Shown here: positions 17,139 through 27,106 of the stretch, piece by piece
How positions within the stretch are numbered: position 1 is the stretch's first letter
Layout of the letters: every line of letters begins with the position of its first letter
Assembly: GCA_022509025.1 (NCBI GenBank)
Contig: JAFLUB010000027.1
Location: forward strand, 1 to 37,433
Reading direction: 5' to 3'
Origin: Oscillospiraceae bacterium
GTDB lineage: Bacteria > Bacillota > Clostridia > UBA1381
Length of the DNA stretch: 37,433 nt
Notes under the pieces: generated by a model
What the model was told of the DNA's origin: nothing
What the model saw: the letters and a program-made list of their open reading frames with translations, nothing else
The model's database searches: none
Position numbers and translations under genes: made by a program

Positions 17139-17167
17139 TTGATTATTAAGTCAATTTTAGGTATAAT
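17139..17167 (+). promoter_or_regulatory. Promoter of the gltX-glnS-aminotransferase-trpS operon
   Basis: TTGATT (17139-17144) and TATAAT (17162-17167) have 17-bp spacing. A second TATAAT follows within 20 bp. The leader before gltX is only about 35 nt, with AAAGGATAA as ribosome binding site. No T-box antiterminator is present. Confidence 0.75.
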
Positions 17168-17207
17168 ATAATAGAATAGGTATAATAACGAAAGGATAAA
17201 AGAAAAA

Positions 17208-18866
17208 ATGGACAGTAATAAACAGATGGCAGAACTTTTGTTCCCGGATATAACAAAAACACCGGAGGACTATGAAGAACTCTACCCGGCAAGAAATCTC
17301 AGTGAGGGCGCTATCGTAACGCGTTTTGCGCCAAGCCCTACAGGATTTTTGCATTTTGGCGGATTATTTGCGGCATTTGTGGAAAAAACGGCGGCAAAGA
17401 CAACCGATGGCATTTTTTATCTGCGTATTGAGGATACGGATAAAAAGCGCGAGGTCGAAAACGGTGTTGAGCTAATTGTTAAAGGTCTCAATGATTTTGG
17501 AATAGATATTGACGAGGGCATGATTTCTCAGACAGAGGAGAAGGGCGATTACGGACCGTATATGCAGAGCCAAAGAACGTCAATATATCATTCGTTTGTA
17601 AAAAGACTCGTTGAGCAGGGATTGGCATATCCGTGTTTCATGACTGAAGACGAACTCGCCAAAATACGTGAGGAGCAGGAAGCTGCGAAAGTTCTTCCCG
17701 GCGTGTACGGTGAGTTTGCTAAGTACAGGGATATTTCATTTGAGGAAGCGGAAAAGAGAATAAAGAACGGCGACGAGTATGTAGTGAGACTGAAATCACC
17801 GGGCAGCGCGGACAATCGCGTTAAATTTACCGACCTTATAAAAGGCGATATAGAAATGCCCGAAAATATTCTTGATGTAGTGCTCTTAAAAAAGGACGGA
17901 ACACCTACATATCACTTCGCTCATGCGGTTGACGATCATCTCATGCGCACAACTCATGTTATACGCGGTGATGAGTGGATTTCATCAGTACCGATTCATC
18001 TGCAGCTGTTTAAAGTATGCGGATTTAAGCCTCTCAAATATGTGCACATTTCTCCTATCATGAAGGAGGAAAACGGCGGAAAGAGAAAGCTCTCAAAGAG
18101 AAAGGACCCTGAGGCGGCTGTAAGCTATTACGGCGAAGAGGGTTATCCCAAGGGCGCTGTCTGGGAGTATCTTATGACGCTTGCAAATTCAAATTATGAG
18201 GACTGGCGTCTTGCGAACAAGGATAGCGATATAGAGGATTTCAAATTCTCCTTAAAGAAAATGAGCAAGGCGGGAGCTTTGTTCGATATTGTAAAGCTTG
18301 CGGACGTGAGCAAAAATTATATAAGTAAATTAAGCGCCGAAGAGGTTTATGAAATGGTAACTGACTGGGCACAGGAAAATAATGAGCGCCTTTATAAGCT
18401 GCTTGTGGACGATGAGGAATATGCGAAGTCAATTTTCGCTATTGAGCGCGGAAACGCAAAGCCGAGAAAAGATATTGCGTCATGGTCTGATGTTCAGAAT
18501 TACGTGTCATATTTCTATTCGGAGCTATGGAACGGAGAGCGCAGCTTCCCGGAAAATCTTTCCAATGAAGATATGATAGAAATTTTAGAAAATTATAAGC
18601 AGATATACACTGAGGACACTTCATCGGAAGATTGGTTCCCGGCGGTACGTGATATGGCAGTCAGCTTAGGTTACGCGAAAGCGCCTAAGGAGTATAAGAA
18701 GAATCCTGACGAGTTCAGAGGTCATGTCGGAGATGTTGCGGGAGTTATCCGTGCTGCGGCGACGGGACGCTTAAACACTCCCGATCTGTATGAAATACTG
18801 CAGGTGCTGGGATATGATGAAGTGATAAAGAGATTTGATGAAGCAATAGACAAGTTAAGAGGATGA
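17208..18866 (+). CDS. gltX: Glutamate--tRNA ligase
   Basis: GluRS charges tRNA-Glu with glutamate. The 552-aa product carries the class I signature [13 protein letters not shown], where the HIGH motif appears as HFGG with His49. It also has [18 protein letters not shown], the tRNA-contacting [11 protein letters not shown] and a KLSKRKD motif (KMSKS) at 294-300. It is longer than the common 480-490 aa bacterial form, with extra sequence in the C-terminal anticodon-binding half. It is directly followed (4 nt) by glnS, so it is likely a discriminating enzyme that need not make Glu-tRNA-Gln; that is inference. The promoter at 17139-17167 drives it. Confidence 0.93.
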   Translation: MDSNKQMAELLFPDITKTPEDYEELYPARNLSEGAIVTRFAPSPTGFLHFGGLFAAFVEKTAAKTTDGIFYLRIEDTDKKREVENGVELIVKGLNDFGIDIDEGMISQTEEKGDYGPYMQSQRTSIYHSFVKRLVEQGLAYPCFMTEDELAKIREEQEAAKVLPGVYGEFAKYRDISFEEAEKRIKNGDEYVVRLKSPGSADNRVKFTDLIKGDIEMPENILDVVLLKKDGTPTYHFAHAVDDHLMRTTHVIRGDEWISSVPIHLQLFKVCGFKPLKYVHISPIMKEENGGKRKLSKRKDPEAAVSYYGEEGYPKGAVWEYLMTLANSNYEDWRLANKDSDIEDFKFSLKKMSKAGALFDIVKLADVSKNYISKLSAEEVYEMVTDWAQENNERLYKLLVDDEEYAKSIFAIERGNAKPRKDIASWSDVQNYVSYFYSELWNGERSFPENLSNEDMIEILENYKQIYTEDTSSEDWFPAVRDMAVSLGYAKAPKEYKKNPDEFRGHVGDVAGVIRAAATGRLNTPDLYEILQVLGYDEVIKRFDEAIDKLRG

Positions 18867-18870
18867 GCAT

Positions 18871-20538
18871 ATGGAAGAAATATTTATCAGAAATTTTATC
18901 GAAGAAGCAATTGAAAATGATTTAAAGGACGGAGCGTATGACCATGTTCAGACGCGTTTCCCTCCGGAGCCGAACGGATATTTACATGTGGGTCATGCGA
19001 AGGCGATATGCATTGACTTCGGCATGGCGGCGAAGTACAACGGTGTGTGCAATCTCCGCCTTGATGACACCAATCCGACGAAAGAGGATACTGAGTATGT
19101 TGACTCAATCATGGAGGATATTAAGTGGTTAGGCTTTAAGTGGGACAAGGTGCTTTACGCGTCAGACTATTTTGACGCTATGTATGAAGCGGCTATTACC
19201 CTTATCAAAAATGGTAAGGCGTATGTTGACGACCTTTCAGCCGATGAGATACGCGAATATCGCGGTACGCTTAAAGAACCGGGCAAAAACAGCCCGTACC
19301 GTGACAGAAGCGTTGAGGAGAACCTTGATTTATTCAAGCGCATGACGGACGGCGAGTTCCCGGACGGCGCGAAGGTTTTAAGAGCAAAGATAGATATGGC
19401 GTCGCCGAATCTCAACATGCGCGACCCTGTAATCTACAGAATACTTCGCGCGCATCATCACAGAACGGGCGATAAGTGGATAGTGTACCCGATGTATGAT
19501 TTTGCGCATCCGATTTCAGATACTGTCGAGGGTGTTACGCATTCATTATGTACGCTTGAATTTGAAGACCACAGACCGCTTTATGACTGGGTTCTCAAAG
19601 AAGTGGGCTATGAAAATCCATCCAGACAGATTGAGTTCGCAAGAATGAATTTAAACTATACGCTCACAAGTAAAAGACGTTGTCTGAAACTCGTTGATAA
19701 TAATATCGTTTCAGGCTGGGACGACCCGAGAATGTCAACCCTGTGCGGTATGCGCAGACGCGGCTACACGCCTGAGGCTATACGTGATTTCTGCGAGAGA
19801 ATAGGCGTTGCAAAGGCAAACAGCGTTGTTGACTTCGCGCTCTTAGAGGCGTGTCTCAGGGAAGATTTAAACAAGAACGCGCCGCGCGCTATGGCAGTTT
19901 TGAAGCCGCTGAAGGTTATAATCGACAATTACCCCGATGATTTAGTCGAGGAAATAGAGGTTGAAATAAACCCGGAACGACCTGAGATGGGAACACGTAA
20001 GGTTGAATTTTCAAAGGTTCTCTATATTGAGCAGGACGATTTCATGCTTGACGCGCCGAAGAAGTATTTCAGACTTACATTAGGCCGCGAGGTTCGCTTA
20101 AAGAGCGCGTACTACGTAACTTGCACAGGCTATGAGGCTGATGATGACGGCACTGTTACAGCGCTTCATTGTACGTATGACCCTGAATCAAGAGGCGGAC
20201 AGACACCTGACGGCAGAAAGGTCAAGGGTACAATTCACTGGGTAAGCGCGGCTCACGCGATTGACGCTGAGATTCGTCTTTATGACAGACTTTTCAATGT
20301 TGAAAATCCGTCTGATGAAAGTAACGTAGGTGACTTTACCGAGAACCTCAATCCGGGTTCAATGGAGGTAATAGAAAACGCGAAAATAGAAAGTACCTTG
20401 ACAGACTTAAATGTAGGGGATAAGTTCCAGTTCCTGCGTCTTGGCTATTTCTGCGTAGACCCTGACTCAACCTCCGAGAAGCCTGTATTCAACAGAACAG
20501 TAGCTTTAAAGGACAGCTGGAAGAAAATAAATAAGTAA
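18871..20538 (+). CDS. glnS: Glutamine--tRNA ligase
   Basis: GlnRS charges tRNA-Gln directly with glutamine. The 555-aa product has [18 protein letters not shown] with the HIGH motif as HVGH (from His39) and [35 protein letters not shown] and a KMSKS-like LTSKRR at 265-270 follow, then the GlnRS-specific [23 protein letters not shown]. The C-terminal beta-barrel anticodon domain is complete, and no YqeY extension is present. GlnRS was acquired by some bacteria from the eukaryotic lineage, and its presence suggests the indirect Gat pathway is not essential for tRNA-Gln here. It is transcribed with gltX, from which it is separated by 4 nt. Confidence 0.96.
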   Translation: MEEIFIRNFIEEAIENDLKDGAYDHVQTRFPPEPNGYLHVGHAKAICIDFGMAAKYNGVCNLRLDDTNPTKEDTEYVDSIMEDIKWLGFKWDKVLYASDYFDAMYEAAITLIKNGKAYVDDLSADEIREYRGTLKEPGKNSPYRDRSVEENLDLFKRMTDGEFPDGAKVLRAKIDMASPNLNMRDPVIYRILRAHHHRTGDKWIVYPMYDFAHPISDTVEGVTHSLCTLEFEDHRPLYDWVLKEVGYENPSRQIEFARMNLNYTLTSKRRCLKLVDNNIVSGWDDPRMSTLCGMRRRGYTPEAIRDFCERIGVAKANSVVDFALLEACLREDLNKNAPRAMAVLKPLKVIIDNYPDDLVEEIEVEINPERPEMGTRKVEFSKVLYIEQDDFMLDAPKKYFRLTLGREVRLKSAYYVTCTGYEADDDGTVTALHCTYDPESRGGQTPDGRKVKGTIHWVSAAHAIDAEIRLYDRLFNVENPSDESNVGDFTENLNPGSMEVIENAKIESTLTDLNVGDKFQFLRLGYFCVDPDSTSEKPVFNRTVALKDSWKKINK

Positions 20539-20570
20539 TATTATAAAATGTGACAAGGAAGGAAAAAATA

Positions 20571-21764
20571 ATGGAATATACAAAATACATGGCTGACAGA
20601 GTTAAGACCATGAAGGGCAGCGCGATTCGTGAAATGTTCAAGCGTATGGCTGACCCCGAAATAATTTCACTCGCGGGTGGAAATCCGGCAGCAGAACTCT
20701 TTCCTGGTGATGAGCTTTCAAAAATAGCGGGTAAAATACTTATGACAAGCCCGACGCTTGCTCTTCAGTACGGAACAACTGACGGATATCCGAAAATGAA
20801 GGACTGCGCGAGAAAGAGAGCCGAAAAGGTGAACTCGGTAGGTGAGAATGACGAAATCCTTATCATGACCGGCGCAAACCAGGGTATTGATTTGACAGCT
20901 AAGGCAGTTTTAAACAAGGGCGATAAAATTATAGTTGAAAGCCCGAGCTTTATCGGAAGCCTTAACGCATTCAGGACGTACGAAGCAGAGCTTCTCGGCG
21001 TAACAGTCGAGGATGACGGAATGAGTATGGAGGAGCTTGAAAAGACTCTTCAGAATAACAGCGATGCAAAAATTATTTATACAATACCGACATTCCAGAA
21101 TCCGACCGGTGTAACGATGTCACTTGAAAAGAGAAAGAAAATGCTGGAACTTGCGTCTAAGTACGATGTTCTCATTTTAGAGGATAACCCGTATGGCGAC
21201 CTGCGTTTTTCAGGTGAAGATGTGCCGACGGTTAAGTCGCTCGACACAGAGGGAAGAGTAATCTATGCCGGCTCATTCTCGAAGATTTTATCACCCGGTA
21301 TGAGACTGGGCTATATTGTCGCTCCCGCGCCGCTGGCTGAAAAGATTGAAGTGCTCAAACAGGTAAACGACGTGCATACGCCGATGCTGACACAGCTTAT
21401 GTGCGTGGAATTCATGAAGAAATACGATATTGATAAATACATCGCAAAGAACCGCGAGCTTTACGGTAAAAAGTGCGCGTGTATGATTGAGAATATGGAA
21501 AAATACTTCCCGGAGGGCAAGGTTAAATGGGTAACGCCTGAGGGCGGTTTGTTCCTGTGGTGCGAGTGCCCGACAATTACGGATATTTCTCCTGTTGTTG
21601 AAAAGTGCCTTGAAAAGAAAGTGGCGATAGTTCCCGGCTCAAATTTTGCGATAGATATGTTTGCGCCGTCGAATATGTTCAGACTTAACTATTCGTCTGC
21701 AACACTTGAAAACATTGCCGAGGGCGTGAAGCGTATCGGCGAGGTTCTGACAGAATTATTGTAA
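20571..21764 (+). CDS. PLP-dependent aminotransferase, fold type I (MocR/2-aminoadipate-like)
   Basis: The 397-aa product is a class I/II aminotransferase without a helix-turn-helix domain. The family includes 2-aminoadipate, kynurenine and branched/aromatic amino-acid transaminases; the substrate cannot be told. Visible motifs are ISLAGGNPAAELFP near the N-terminus, LQYGTTDGYPKMKD, IYTIPTFQNPTGVTMS, LEDNPYGDLRF, and the PLP-lysine in AGSFSKILSPGMRLGY (Lys238). FRLNYSS near the C-terminus carries the carboxylate-binding Arg. A GTG at 20550 would add seven residues, but AAGGAAGG is properly spaced for the ATG at 20571. It sits between glnS and trpS in one operon, which hints at amino-acid metabolism tied to aminoacylation. 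Confidence 0.88.
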   Translation: MEYTKYMADRVKTMKGSAIREMFKRMADPEIISLAGGNPAAELFPGDELSKIAGKILMTSPTLALQYGTTDGYPKMKDCARKRAEKVNSVGENDEILIMTGANQGIDLTAKAVLNKGDKIIVESPSFIGSLNAFRTYEAELLGVTVEDDGMSMEELEKTLQNNSDAKIIYTIPTFQNPTGVTMSLEKRKKMLELASKYDVLILEDNPYGDLRFSGEDVPTVKSLDTEGRVIYAGSFSKILSPGMRLGYIVAPAPLAEKIEVLKQVNDVHTPMLTQLMCVEFMKKYDIDKYIAKNRELYGKKCACMIENMEKYFPEGKVKWVTPEGGLFLWCECPTITDISPVVEKCLEKKVAIVPGSNFAIDMFAPSNMFRLNYSSATLENIAEGVKRIGEVLTELL

Positions 21765-21778
21765 AGGAATGAAAAATA

Positions 21779-22780
21779 ATGGATGATAAGAAAATTATAT
21801 TTTCCGGCGTGCAGCCGTCGGGAAATTTAACCTTAGGAAACTATCTGGGAGCGATAAAAAACTGGGTTAGTCTGCAAAATGATTATCGCTGTATTTATGC
21901 TATGATGGATTTGCATACGATAACCGTAAGACAGACTCCGGCAGACGTGCGCCGCCGAACGCTTGAAGTTCTCGCTCTCTATATTGCCTGCGGAATTGAC
22001 CCGGAGGAAAACATATTATTTATACAGTCACATAACAGCGCGCATGCAGAACTGGCATGGGTACTTAACTGCTACACATACATGGGTGAGCTGCAGAGAA
22101 TGACGCAGTTCAAAGACAAGTCATCACGTCACGCGGAGAATATAAACGCGGGACTCTTTACCTATCCTGTGCTTATGGCGGCGGATATCCTTCTTTATCA
22201 GGCGGACTACGTTCCTGTAGGCAAGGATCAGATGCAGCATATTGAAATATGTCGCGATATTGCACAGCGCTTTAATGCGGTTTACGGTGATGTGTTCACT
22301 GTTCCCGAAGGACTTCTTCCCAAGGTTGGCGCGAACGTAATGAGTTTGCAGGAGCCGACTAAGAAGATGTCAAAATCAGACCCGAACCCGAAAGCGTATA
22401 TTTCTATGATGGACGACATGAACGTTATCGCAAAGAAGATAAAGAGCTCTGTCACTGACAGTGAGGGAGTTATTGAATACCGTGAAGGCGATGAAACAAA
22501 GGCGGGTATTAATAATCTTCTGACGATAATGTCCGCGGTTACTAAGCGCAGCATAGACGATATCGTAAAGGACTATGCCGGAAAAGGCTATGGTGATTTC
22601 AAGAACGATGTTGCGGAGGCTGTTGTTGAGTGTATACGTCCGATAAGAGAGGAATACGACAGGATTATTGCGGATAAGCAGTATCTGATGGATATATGCT
22701 CTAAAGGCGCGGAAAGCGCAAGAAGAATATCCCAAAGAACATTAAAGAAGGTATACAAAAAAGTAGGCTTCGTATTGTAA
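21779..22780 (+). CDS. trpS: Tryptophan--tRNA ligase
   Basis: TrpRS charges tRNA-Trp. The 333-aa product has normal size and shows FSGVQPSGNLTLGNYLGA at the N-terminus (HIGH motif as TLGN). AMMDLHTIT, the tryptophan-pocket region YPVLMAADILLYQADYVPVGKDQMQH, and KKMSKSDPN (KMSKS) near residues 196-204 follow. The ATG follows the aminotransferase by 14 nt with AAAGGAATG. It is the third aminoacyl-tRNA synthetase gene of this operon. No T-box or trp leader peptide lies directly upstream, so it is probably controlled from the gltX promoter. A 75-nt gap without a terminator leads to tagO. Confidence 0.97.
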   Translation: MDDKKIIFSGVQPSGNLTLGNYLGAIKNWVSLQNDYRCIYAMMDLHTITVRQTPADVRRRTLEVLALYIACGIDPEENILFIQSHNSAHAELAWVLNCYTYMGELQRMTQFKDKSSRHAENINAGLFTYPVLMAADILLYQADYVPVGKDQMQHIEICRDIAQRFNAVYGDVFTVPEGLLPKVGANVMSLQEPTKKMSKSDPNPKAYISMMDDMNVIAKKIKSSVTDSEGVIEYREGDETKAGINNLLTIMSAVTKRSIDDIVKDYAGKGYGDFKNDVAEAVVECIRPIREEYDRIIADKQYLMDICSKGAESARRISQRTLKKVYKKVGFVL

Positions 22781-22855
22781 TCTGTTGCGTTCCGTTTGCC
22801 TCGGTATGCAGGGACATCGGGAGCGCTTAAATACATATGTGGAGGATAAAATATT

Positions 22856-23995
22856 ATGTACACAGGTAACTTTGTAATACTTATGATATTTACATTCGCT
22901 GCGGCGTTTATATTCACTTTTGTGGCAACGCCTAATGTGCGCCGGATAGCCTTTAAAATAGGCGAGGGCGCGGTCGATAAGCCGAAGGATGCCCGGCGCA
23001 TGCATAAAAAACCAACTCCCAGAATAGGCGGGCTGGCTATGGTATTCGGTTTTATTGTGCCGATAGCGACTATTATGGTTTTTTCAAAAATATGCAATGA
23101 CTCCGATTTCTGGTCGAGGTATTCAATAGCCAGCCGACAGACCGTTGGAATGTTTATAGCTCTTGCGATAATAGTTGTAATGGGATTTATAGACGACTGC
23201 AAAGACCTGCCCGCGAAACTGAAATTTGTTATTCAGATAGCCGCGGCGCTTATAGTAATATTTGTCGGCGATATAAAAATAAGCGTGTTTACAAATCCGA
23301 ACTTTTTAAGCGCTAACCCGTATCTGGTGTTCCCTGAATGGCTGTCAGTCATAATAACTGTTATATGGATAGTATTCATAACGAACGCAGTGAATTTTAT
23401 AGACGGGCTTGACGGTCTTGCGGCGGGAGTAAGCGCGATAATGTCAGTTTCGCTTGTGTTTATATCAATAAGAGTGGGCGAGTATCCGATAGCGATTTTC
23501 GGTATAACGCTTATGGGTTCGTGTTTTGGATTCCTGCCGTTTAATTTTAATCCTGCGAAAATATTTATGGGAGATACAGGCTCAACCTTCTTAGGGTTCA
23601 TGCTTGCTACGCTCTCAATACAGGGTGTGTTCAAAAGCTATGCAGTAATCTCGTTTGCTGTGCCGCTTCTGATATTGGGACTTCCGTTATTTGACGCGTC
23701 ATTTGCGATGATAAGAAGAATACTGCGTGGGGAAAGCCCCATGAAGGCTGACAGGGGGCATCTGCACCACAGACTTGTCGATATGGGATTTTCACAGAAG
23801 CAGACCGTGTTTATATTATACGCAATAAGCGGAGTACTGGGCATAACGGCTGTGCTGCTTGCTGAAAGCGGAGTATTAAGAGCGCTTCTTGTTATAATAG
23901 CGCTAATTATACTGCTGTTAATTACAGGACTTTTAAAAACACACTCGCATGAAAATAAAGAACATCACTCAGACGAAAGGAACGGTAAGAATTGA
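22856..23995 (+). CDS. tagO: UDP-GlcNAc:undecaprenyl-phosphate GlcNAc-1-P transferase (TagO/WecA family)
   Basis: The enzyme starts lipid-linked glycopolymer synthesis, such as wall teichoic acid, by making undecaprenyl-PP-GlcNAc at the inner membrane face. The 379-aa product has about ten hydrophobic segments. Conserved loops are HKKPTPRIGGLAMVFGF, GFIDDCKDLPAKLKF (Asp pair), NAVNFIDGLDGLAAGVS, FMGDTGSTFLGF and DRGHLHHRLVDMG. These match the MraY/WecA superfamily, TagO branch. It ends with a short His/Glu-rich cytoplasmic tail. GTGGAGGAT precedes the ATG. Its stop overlaps the next start (TGATG), so it is translationally coupled to wecB. The substrate UDP-GlcNAc comes from GlmU. Confidence 0.92.
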   Translation: MYTGNFVILMIFTFAAAFIFTFVATPNVRRIAFKIGEGAVDKPKDARRMHKKPTPRIGGLAMVFGFIVPIATIMVFSKICNDSDFWSRYSIASRQTVGMFIALAIIVVMGFIDDCKDLPAKLKFVIQIAAALIVIFVGDIKISVFTNPNFLSANPYLVFPEWLSVIITVIWIVFITNAVNFIDGLDGLAAGVSAIMSVSLVFISIRVGEYPIAIFGITLMGSCFGFLPFNFNPAKIFMGDTGSTFLGFMLATLSIQGVFKSYAVISFAVPLLILGLPLFDASFAMIRRILRGESPMKADRGHLHHRLVDMGFSQKQTVFILYAISGVLGITAVLLAESGVLRALLVIIALIILLLITGLLKTHSHENKEHHSDERNGKN

Positions 23996-25149
23996 TGAAG
24001 AAACTAAAGGTTATGACTGTTTTTGGGACAAGACCCGAGGCGATAAAGATGGCGCCGCTTGCCATAGAGCTTAAGAAATATGATGAAATAGAATCAATCG
24101 TATGCGTAACGGCACAGCATAGGCAGATGCTTGACCAGGTGCTTGAAATATTCGGAATAACTCCCGAATACGACCTTGACATCATGAAGGAGCGCCAGAC
24201 GCTTGTCGGAATAACCTCGCGCGTTCTCGAAGGACTGGACGAAGTTATAAAAAAGGAGCAGCCGGACATTGTACTTGTGCATGGTGATACGTCCACAAGC
24301 TTCGTTGCCGCGCTTGCCGCGTTCTATAATCAGGTTAAGGTGGGACACGTTGAAGCGGGACTGAGAACATATGATAAATATTCTCCGTTCCCTGAGGAAA
24401 TGAACAGGCAGCTCACCGGAAGAATTTCAGATCTGAACTTTTCACCAACGGAGCAGAACAGGAAAAATCTCCTTAAGGAAAATGTTTCGGACGATATAAT
24501 CTATATAACCGGTAATACCGTTATAGACGCGCTGAAAACAACCGTGCGTGACGATTATAAGTTTAAGGATGAATGTCTCGCAAAGCTTGATTTTGAGCAG
24601 AGACGCGTGATAATCGTGACGGCGCACAGACGTGAAAATCTGGGCGAGTCTCTTCAAAATATATGCAATGCCCTAAAGCAGCTTGTAGAAGAATACGATG
24701 ATGTGGAGCTTGTATATCCGGTTCATCTGAACCCTGCCGTAAGAGAAACGGCGTTCTCAATACTCGGTGATTTAGACAGAGTTCATCTTATAGACCCGAT
24801 TGATGTGGAGGAACTGCATAACGCAATGGCGCGTTCTTTCATGGTTATGACAGACAGCGGAGGTATACAGGAGGAGGCGCCGGCACTTGCAAAGCCTGTG
24901 CTTGTTCTTAGAAAGGAAACGGAACGTCCCGAGGCTGTCGCGGCAGGAACGGTTAAGATTGCGGGAGTAGAGAAAGACGATATAGTGCGTCTTGCAAAGG
25001 AACTTCTGGATGACAGTGAAGCATATAATAAAATGGCTCACGCAGCTAATCCGTACGGAGACGGCGAAGCGTCAAGAAGAACAGTTGAGGCGATATTGTA
25101 TGCGTTCGGATACAGAACGGAAAAACCTGATAATTTTTCAGTGAAATAA
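23995..25149 (+). CDS. wecB: UDP-N-acetylglucosamine 2-epimerase (non-hydrolysing)
   Basis: WecB/MnaA interconverts UDP-GlcNAc and UDP-ManNAc, the second sugar of the teichoic-acid linkage unit. The 384-aa product has VFGTRPEAIKMAPLA at the N-terminus, VCVTAQHRQMLDQVL, VHGDTSTSFVAALAAFY and VGHVEAGLRTYDKYSPFPEE. Further motifs are VTAHRRENLG and TDSGGIQEEAPALAKPVL, with the nucleotide-binding Glu/His residues. A TTG codon just before would add one residue; the ATG at 23995 overlaps the tagO stop by one base and is preferred. The pairing tagO-wecB strongly suggests a shared envelope glycopolymer pathway. Tag/Tar glycosyltransferases of later steps are not in the window. Confidence 0.95.
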   Translation: MKKLKVMTVFGTRPEAIKMAPLAIELKKYDEIESIVCVTAQHRQMLDQVLEIFGITPEYDLDIMKERQTLVGITSRVLEGLDEVIKKEQPDIVLVHGDTSTSFVAALAAFYNQVKVGHVEAGLRTYDKYSPFPEEMNRQLTGRISDLNFSPTEQNRKNLLKENVSDDIIYITGNTVIDALKTTVRDDYKFKDECLAKLDFEQRRVIIVTAHRRENLGESLQNICNALKQLVEEYDDVELVYPVHLNPAVRETAFSILGDLDRVHLIDPIDVEELHNAMARSFMVMTDSGGIQEEAPALAKPVLVLRKETERPEAVAAGTVKIAGVEKDDIVRLAKELLDDSEAYNKMAHAANPYGDGEASRRTVEAILYAFGYRTEKPDNFSVK

Positions 25150-25185
25150 AAGAATAAAAATTTCAAAAAGACGGGAGGTGCCGCT

Positions 25186-26547
25186 ATGACCGGGTTATTG
25201 AATGATATATACCGCCTTTTAAAGGAAAAGAAATTTTTTGAAGTAAAGAATATTGTCAAGACAGAAAATCCTGCGGATTTAGCGGTGCTTTTCGAGGAAT
25301 TGTTTGATAATAATTTTGACGGGCAAAAGGAATTTATGATGTTGTTCCGTCTTTTGCCCAAGGACAGCGCGGCGGAAACATTCGCATATATGAATACCGA
25401 TATGCGCCGTCACCTTATAGAGATGTTCACGGATAAGGAGCTAAGAGAAATCCTTGACGAGCTCTATATTGATGACACGGTTGACATGATAGAGGAGCTG
25501 CCCGCGAATGTTGTCGCAAGGATTTTGAAGAACTCTACAACAGGTGAGCGTAAGGCGATAAATGAAATTCTGCACTATCCCAAGGATAGCGCGGGAAGCA
25601 TAATGACTATCGAGTATGTGAGTCTCCATAAGGATATGACTGTTGCGGAGGCTTTTGATAAAATCCGTAAGGTCGGCGTGAATAAAGAGACTATTTACAC
25701 CTGTTATGTCACTGAGAACCGTCGGCTTATAGGCGTTGTCACCGTTAAAGACCTTTTTATGGCTGAGGACGACAGCAAGATTTCCGATATAATGGAAACT
25801 AACCTGATAAGCGTTGATACTCACGTGGATAAAGAAATTGTGGCGAATATGTTCGCAAAGTATGACTTCCTTGCTCTTCCGGTAGTGGATAAGGATATGC
25901 GCCTTGTCGGTATCGTAACGTTTGACGATGCTATGGAGGTAATCGAGGAAGAGAATACGGAGGACGTGACGAAAATGGCGGCTATATCGCCTAACGAGGA
26001 ATCATATTTCCGTACCGGGATTTTCAAACACGCAAGGAGCCGTGTGATGTGGCTTCTGATATTCATGTTTTCCGCGTTCATAACACAAAAGCTTATGACA
26101 CACTATGAGGATATACTCGTCATTATTCCGACGCTTGTCGTGCTTATGCCGATGATAACAGACACCGGCGGAAACTGCGGCTCGCAGAGTTCAACTATGA
26201 TTATACGCGGACTGGCGCTTGATGAAATACGGTTTTCTGACTTTTTCAGACTTGTATTCAAGGAATTCAGGATTGCTATTATGGTAAGCGCAGTGCTTGC
26301 GGTTGTTGCGGGAATAGTGACATATTTCTTCCTGACCGAATATGATATTCTGGTCTCGGTGGTAATCGTGATAGCTATCATATGTACGGTTATTATGGCA
26401 AAGCTTATAGGCTCGGCGCTGCCGATGCTGGCAAAAAGGATAGGGCTTGACCCGGCGCTTATGGCTTCGTCGCTTATAACGACTATAGTTGACTGCTGCG
26501 CGATATTTCTGTATTTTAATATTGCGAGATTTGTATTCAAGATTTAA
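25186..26547 (+). CDS. mgtE: Magnesium transporter MgtE
   Basis: MgtE is a homodimeric magnesium channel gated by cytosolic magnesium. The 453-aa product has the N-terminal superhelical domain (about 1-130, with ADLAVLFEEL and LIEMFTDKELREIL). A CBS pair follows (about 135-255, including GSIMTIEYVSL and FLALPVVDKDMRLVGIVT). From about residue 285 there is a five-helix membrane domain with VLMPMITDTGGNCGSQSSTM, the ion-conducting signature, and KLIGSALPMLAKRIGLDPALMASSL. GGGAGGTG precedes the ATG. It lies 36 nt after wecB, too short for an M-box riboswitch, and is closed by a terminator. Control may rely on protein gating alone. Confidence 0.95.
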   Translation: MTGLLNDIYRLLKEKKFFEVKNIVKTENPADLAVLFEELFDNNFDGQKEFMMLFRLLPKDSAAETFAYMNTDMRRHLIEMFTDKELREILDELYIDDTVDMIEELPANVVARILKNSTTGERKAINEILHYPKDSAGSIMTIEYVSLHKDMTVAEAFDKIRKVGVNKETIYTCYVTENRRLIGVVTVKDLFMAEDDSKISDIMETNLISVDTHVDKEIVANMFAKYDFLALPVVDKDMRLVGIVTFDDAMEVIEEENTEDVTKMAAISPNEESYFRTGIFKHARSRVMWLLIFMFSAFITQKLMTHYEDILVIIPTLVVLMPMITDTGGNCGSQSSTMIIRGLALDEIRFSDFFRLVFKEFRIAIMVSAVLAVVAGIVTYFFLTEYDILVSVVIVIAIICTVIMAKLIGSALPMLAKRIGLDPALMASSLITTIVDCCAIFLYFNIARFVFKI

Positions 26548-26582
26548 AAAGATTGCATGACAATGATTTTGTCTACACACTG

Positions 26583-26609
26583 AAAAGGATTGCACGGCAA
26601 TCCTTTTTT
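26583..26609 (+). terminator. Rho-independent terminator after mgtE
   Basis: AAAAGGATTGC (26583-26593) pairs perfectly with GCAATCCTTTT (26597-26607) around a 3-nt loop, with a T-run at 26604-26609. It ends the tagO-wecB-mgtE unit before the GNAT gene. Confidence 0.88.
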
Positions 26610-26638
26610 CAGAGGATTACATAAATGGAGGAGATAAC

Positions 26639-27103
26639 ATGAACATACGCAGAGCGGAAGAAAGAGATATGGACAAAATAAAGGACTTACTGTTACAGGT
26701 ACTTACAGTTCACCATAACGGCAGACCTGATTTATTTAAGCCTAATTGCCGTAAATATACCGACCCGGAGCTTAAAGAGCTTATAAAGGACGATACACGT
26801 CCGATATTTGTAGCTGAGGATAGTGAAGTAAAGGGATACGCGTTTTGTATTCTGAAGGAGACAAAAAACGATAATGCGCTTGCAGATGTAAAGACGCTGT
26901 ATATAGATGATTTATGCGTTGACGAAAACTGCCGCGGACAGCATGTGGGAACGGCGCTGTATGAGTATGTAAAAGAATACGCGAAAGAGATTGACTGTTA
27001 TAACGTGACGTTAAACGTCTGGGCGTGCAACCCGACTGCTCAGAAATTCTATGAAAAATGCGGTTTGAAACCGCAAAAGACAACAATGGAAACGATACTT
27101 TGA
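26639..27103 (+). CDS. GNAT-family N-acetyltransferase
   Basis: The product is a small acetyl-CoA-dependent acyltransferase of unknown substrate. The 154-aa protein has the GNAT fold: MNIRRAEERDMDKIKDLL at the N-terminus, the central strand TLYIDDLCVDENCRG, and the acetyl-CoA pyrophosphate-binding loop CRGQHVGTALYEYV (motif A, near residues 98-111). The C-terminal NVTLNVWACNPTAQKFYEKCGLKP is typical of amino-group acetylases. GGAGGAG precedes the ATG. It stands alone between a terminator and a new promoter, and no clear promoter of its own was recognised, so it may be expressed by read-through from mgtE. Confidence 0.9.
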   Translation: MNIRRAEERDMDKIKDLLLQVLTVHHNGRPDLFKPNCRKYTDPELKELIKDDTRPIFVAEDSEVKGYAFCILKETKNDNALADVKTLYIDDLCVDENCRGQHVGTALYEYVKEYAKEIDCYNVTLNVWACNPTAQKFYEKCGLKPQKTTMETIL

Positions 27104-27106
27104 TTG

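Noticed and set aside
17168-17207. T-box leader for the tRNA synthetase operon
   Set aside because: The leader is about 40 nt and lacks the T-box sequence and antiterminator.
20550-20570. GTG start for the aminotransferase
   Set aside because: AAGGAAGG overlaps these codons and serves the ATG at 20571.
22781-22855. Possible small gene or terminator between trpS and tagO
   Set aside because: No open frame with a ribosome binding site and no hairpin with a T-run; it looks like ordinary spacer.
25150-25185. M-box magnesium riboswitch upstream of mgtE
   Set aside because: Only 36 nt separate wecB and mgtE, far too short.
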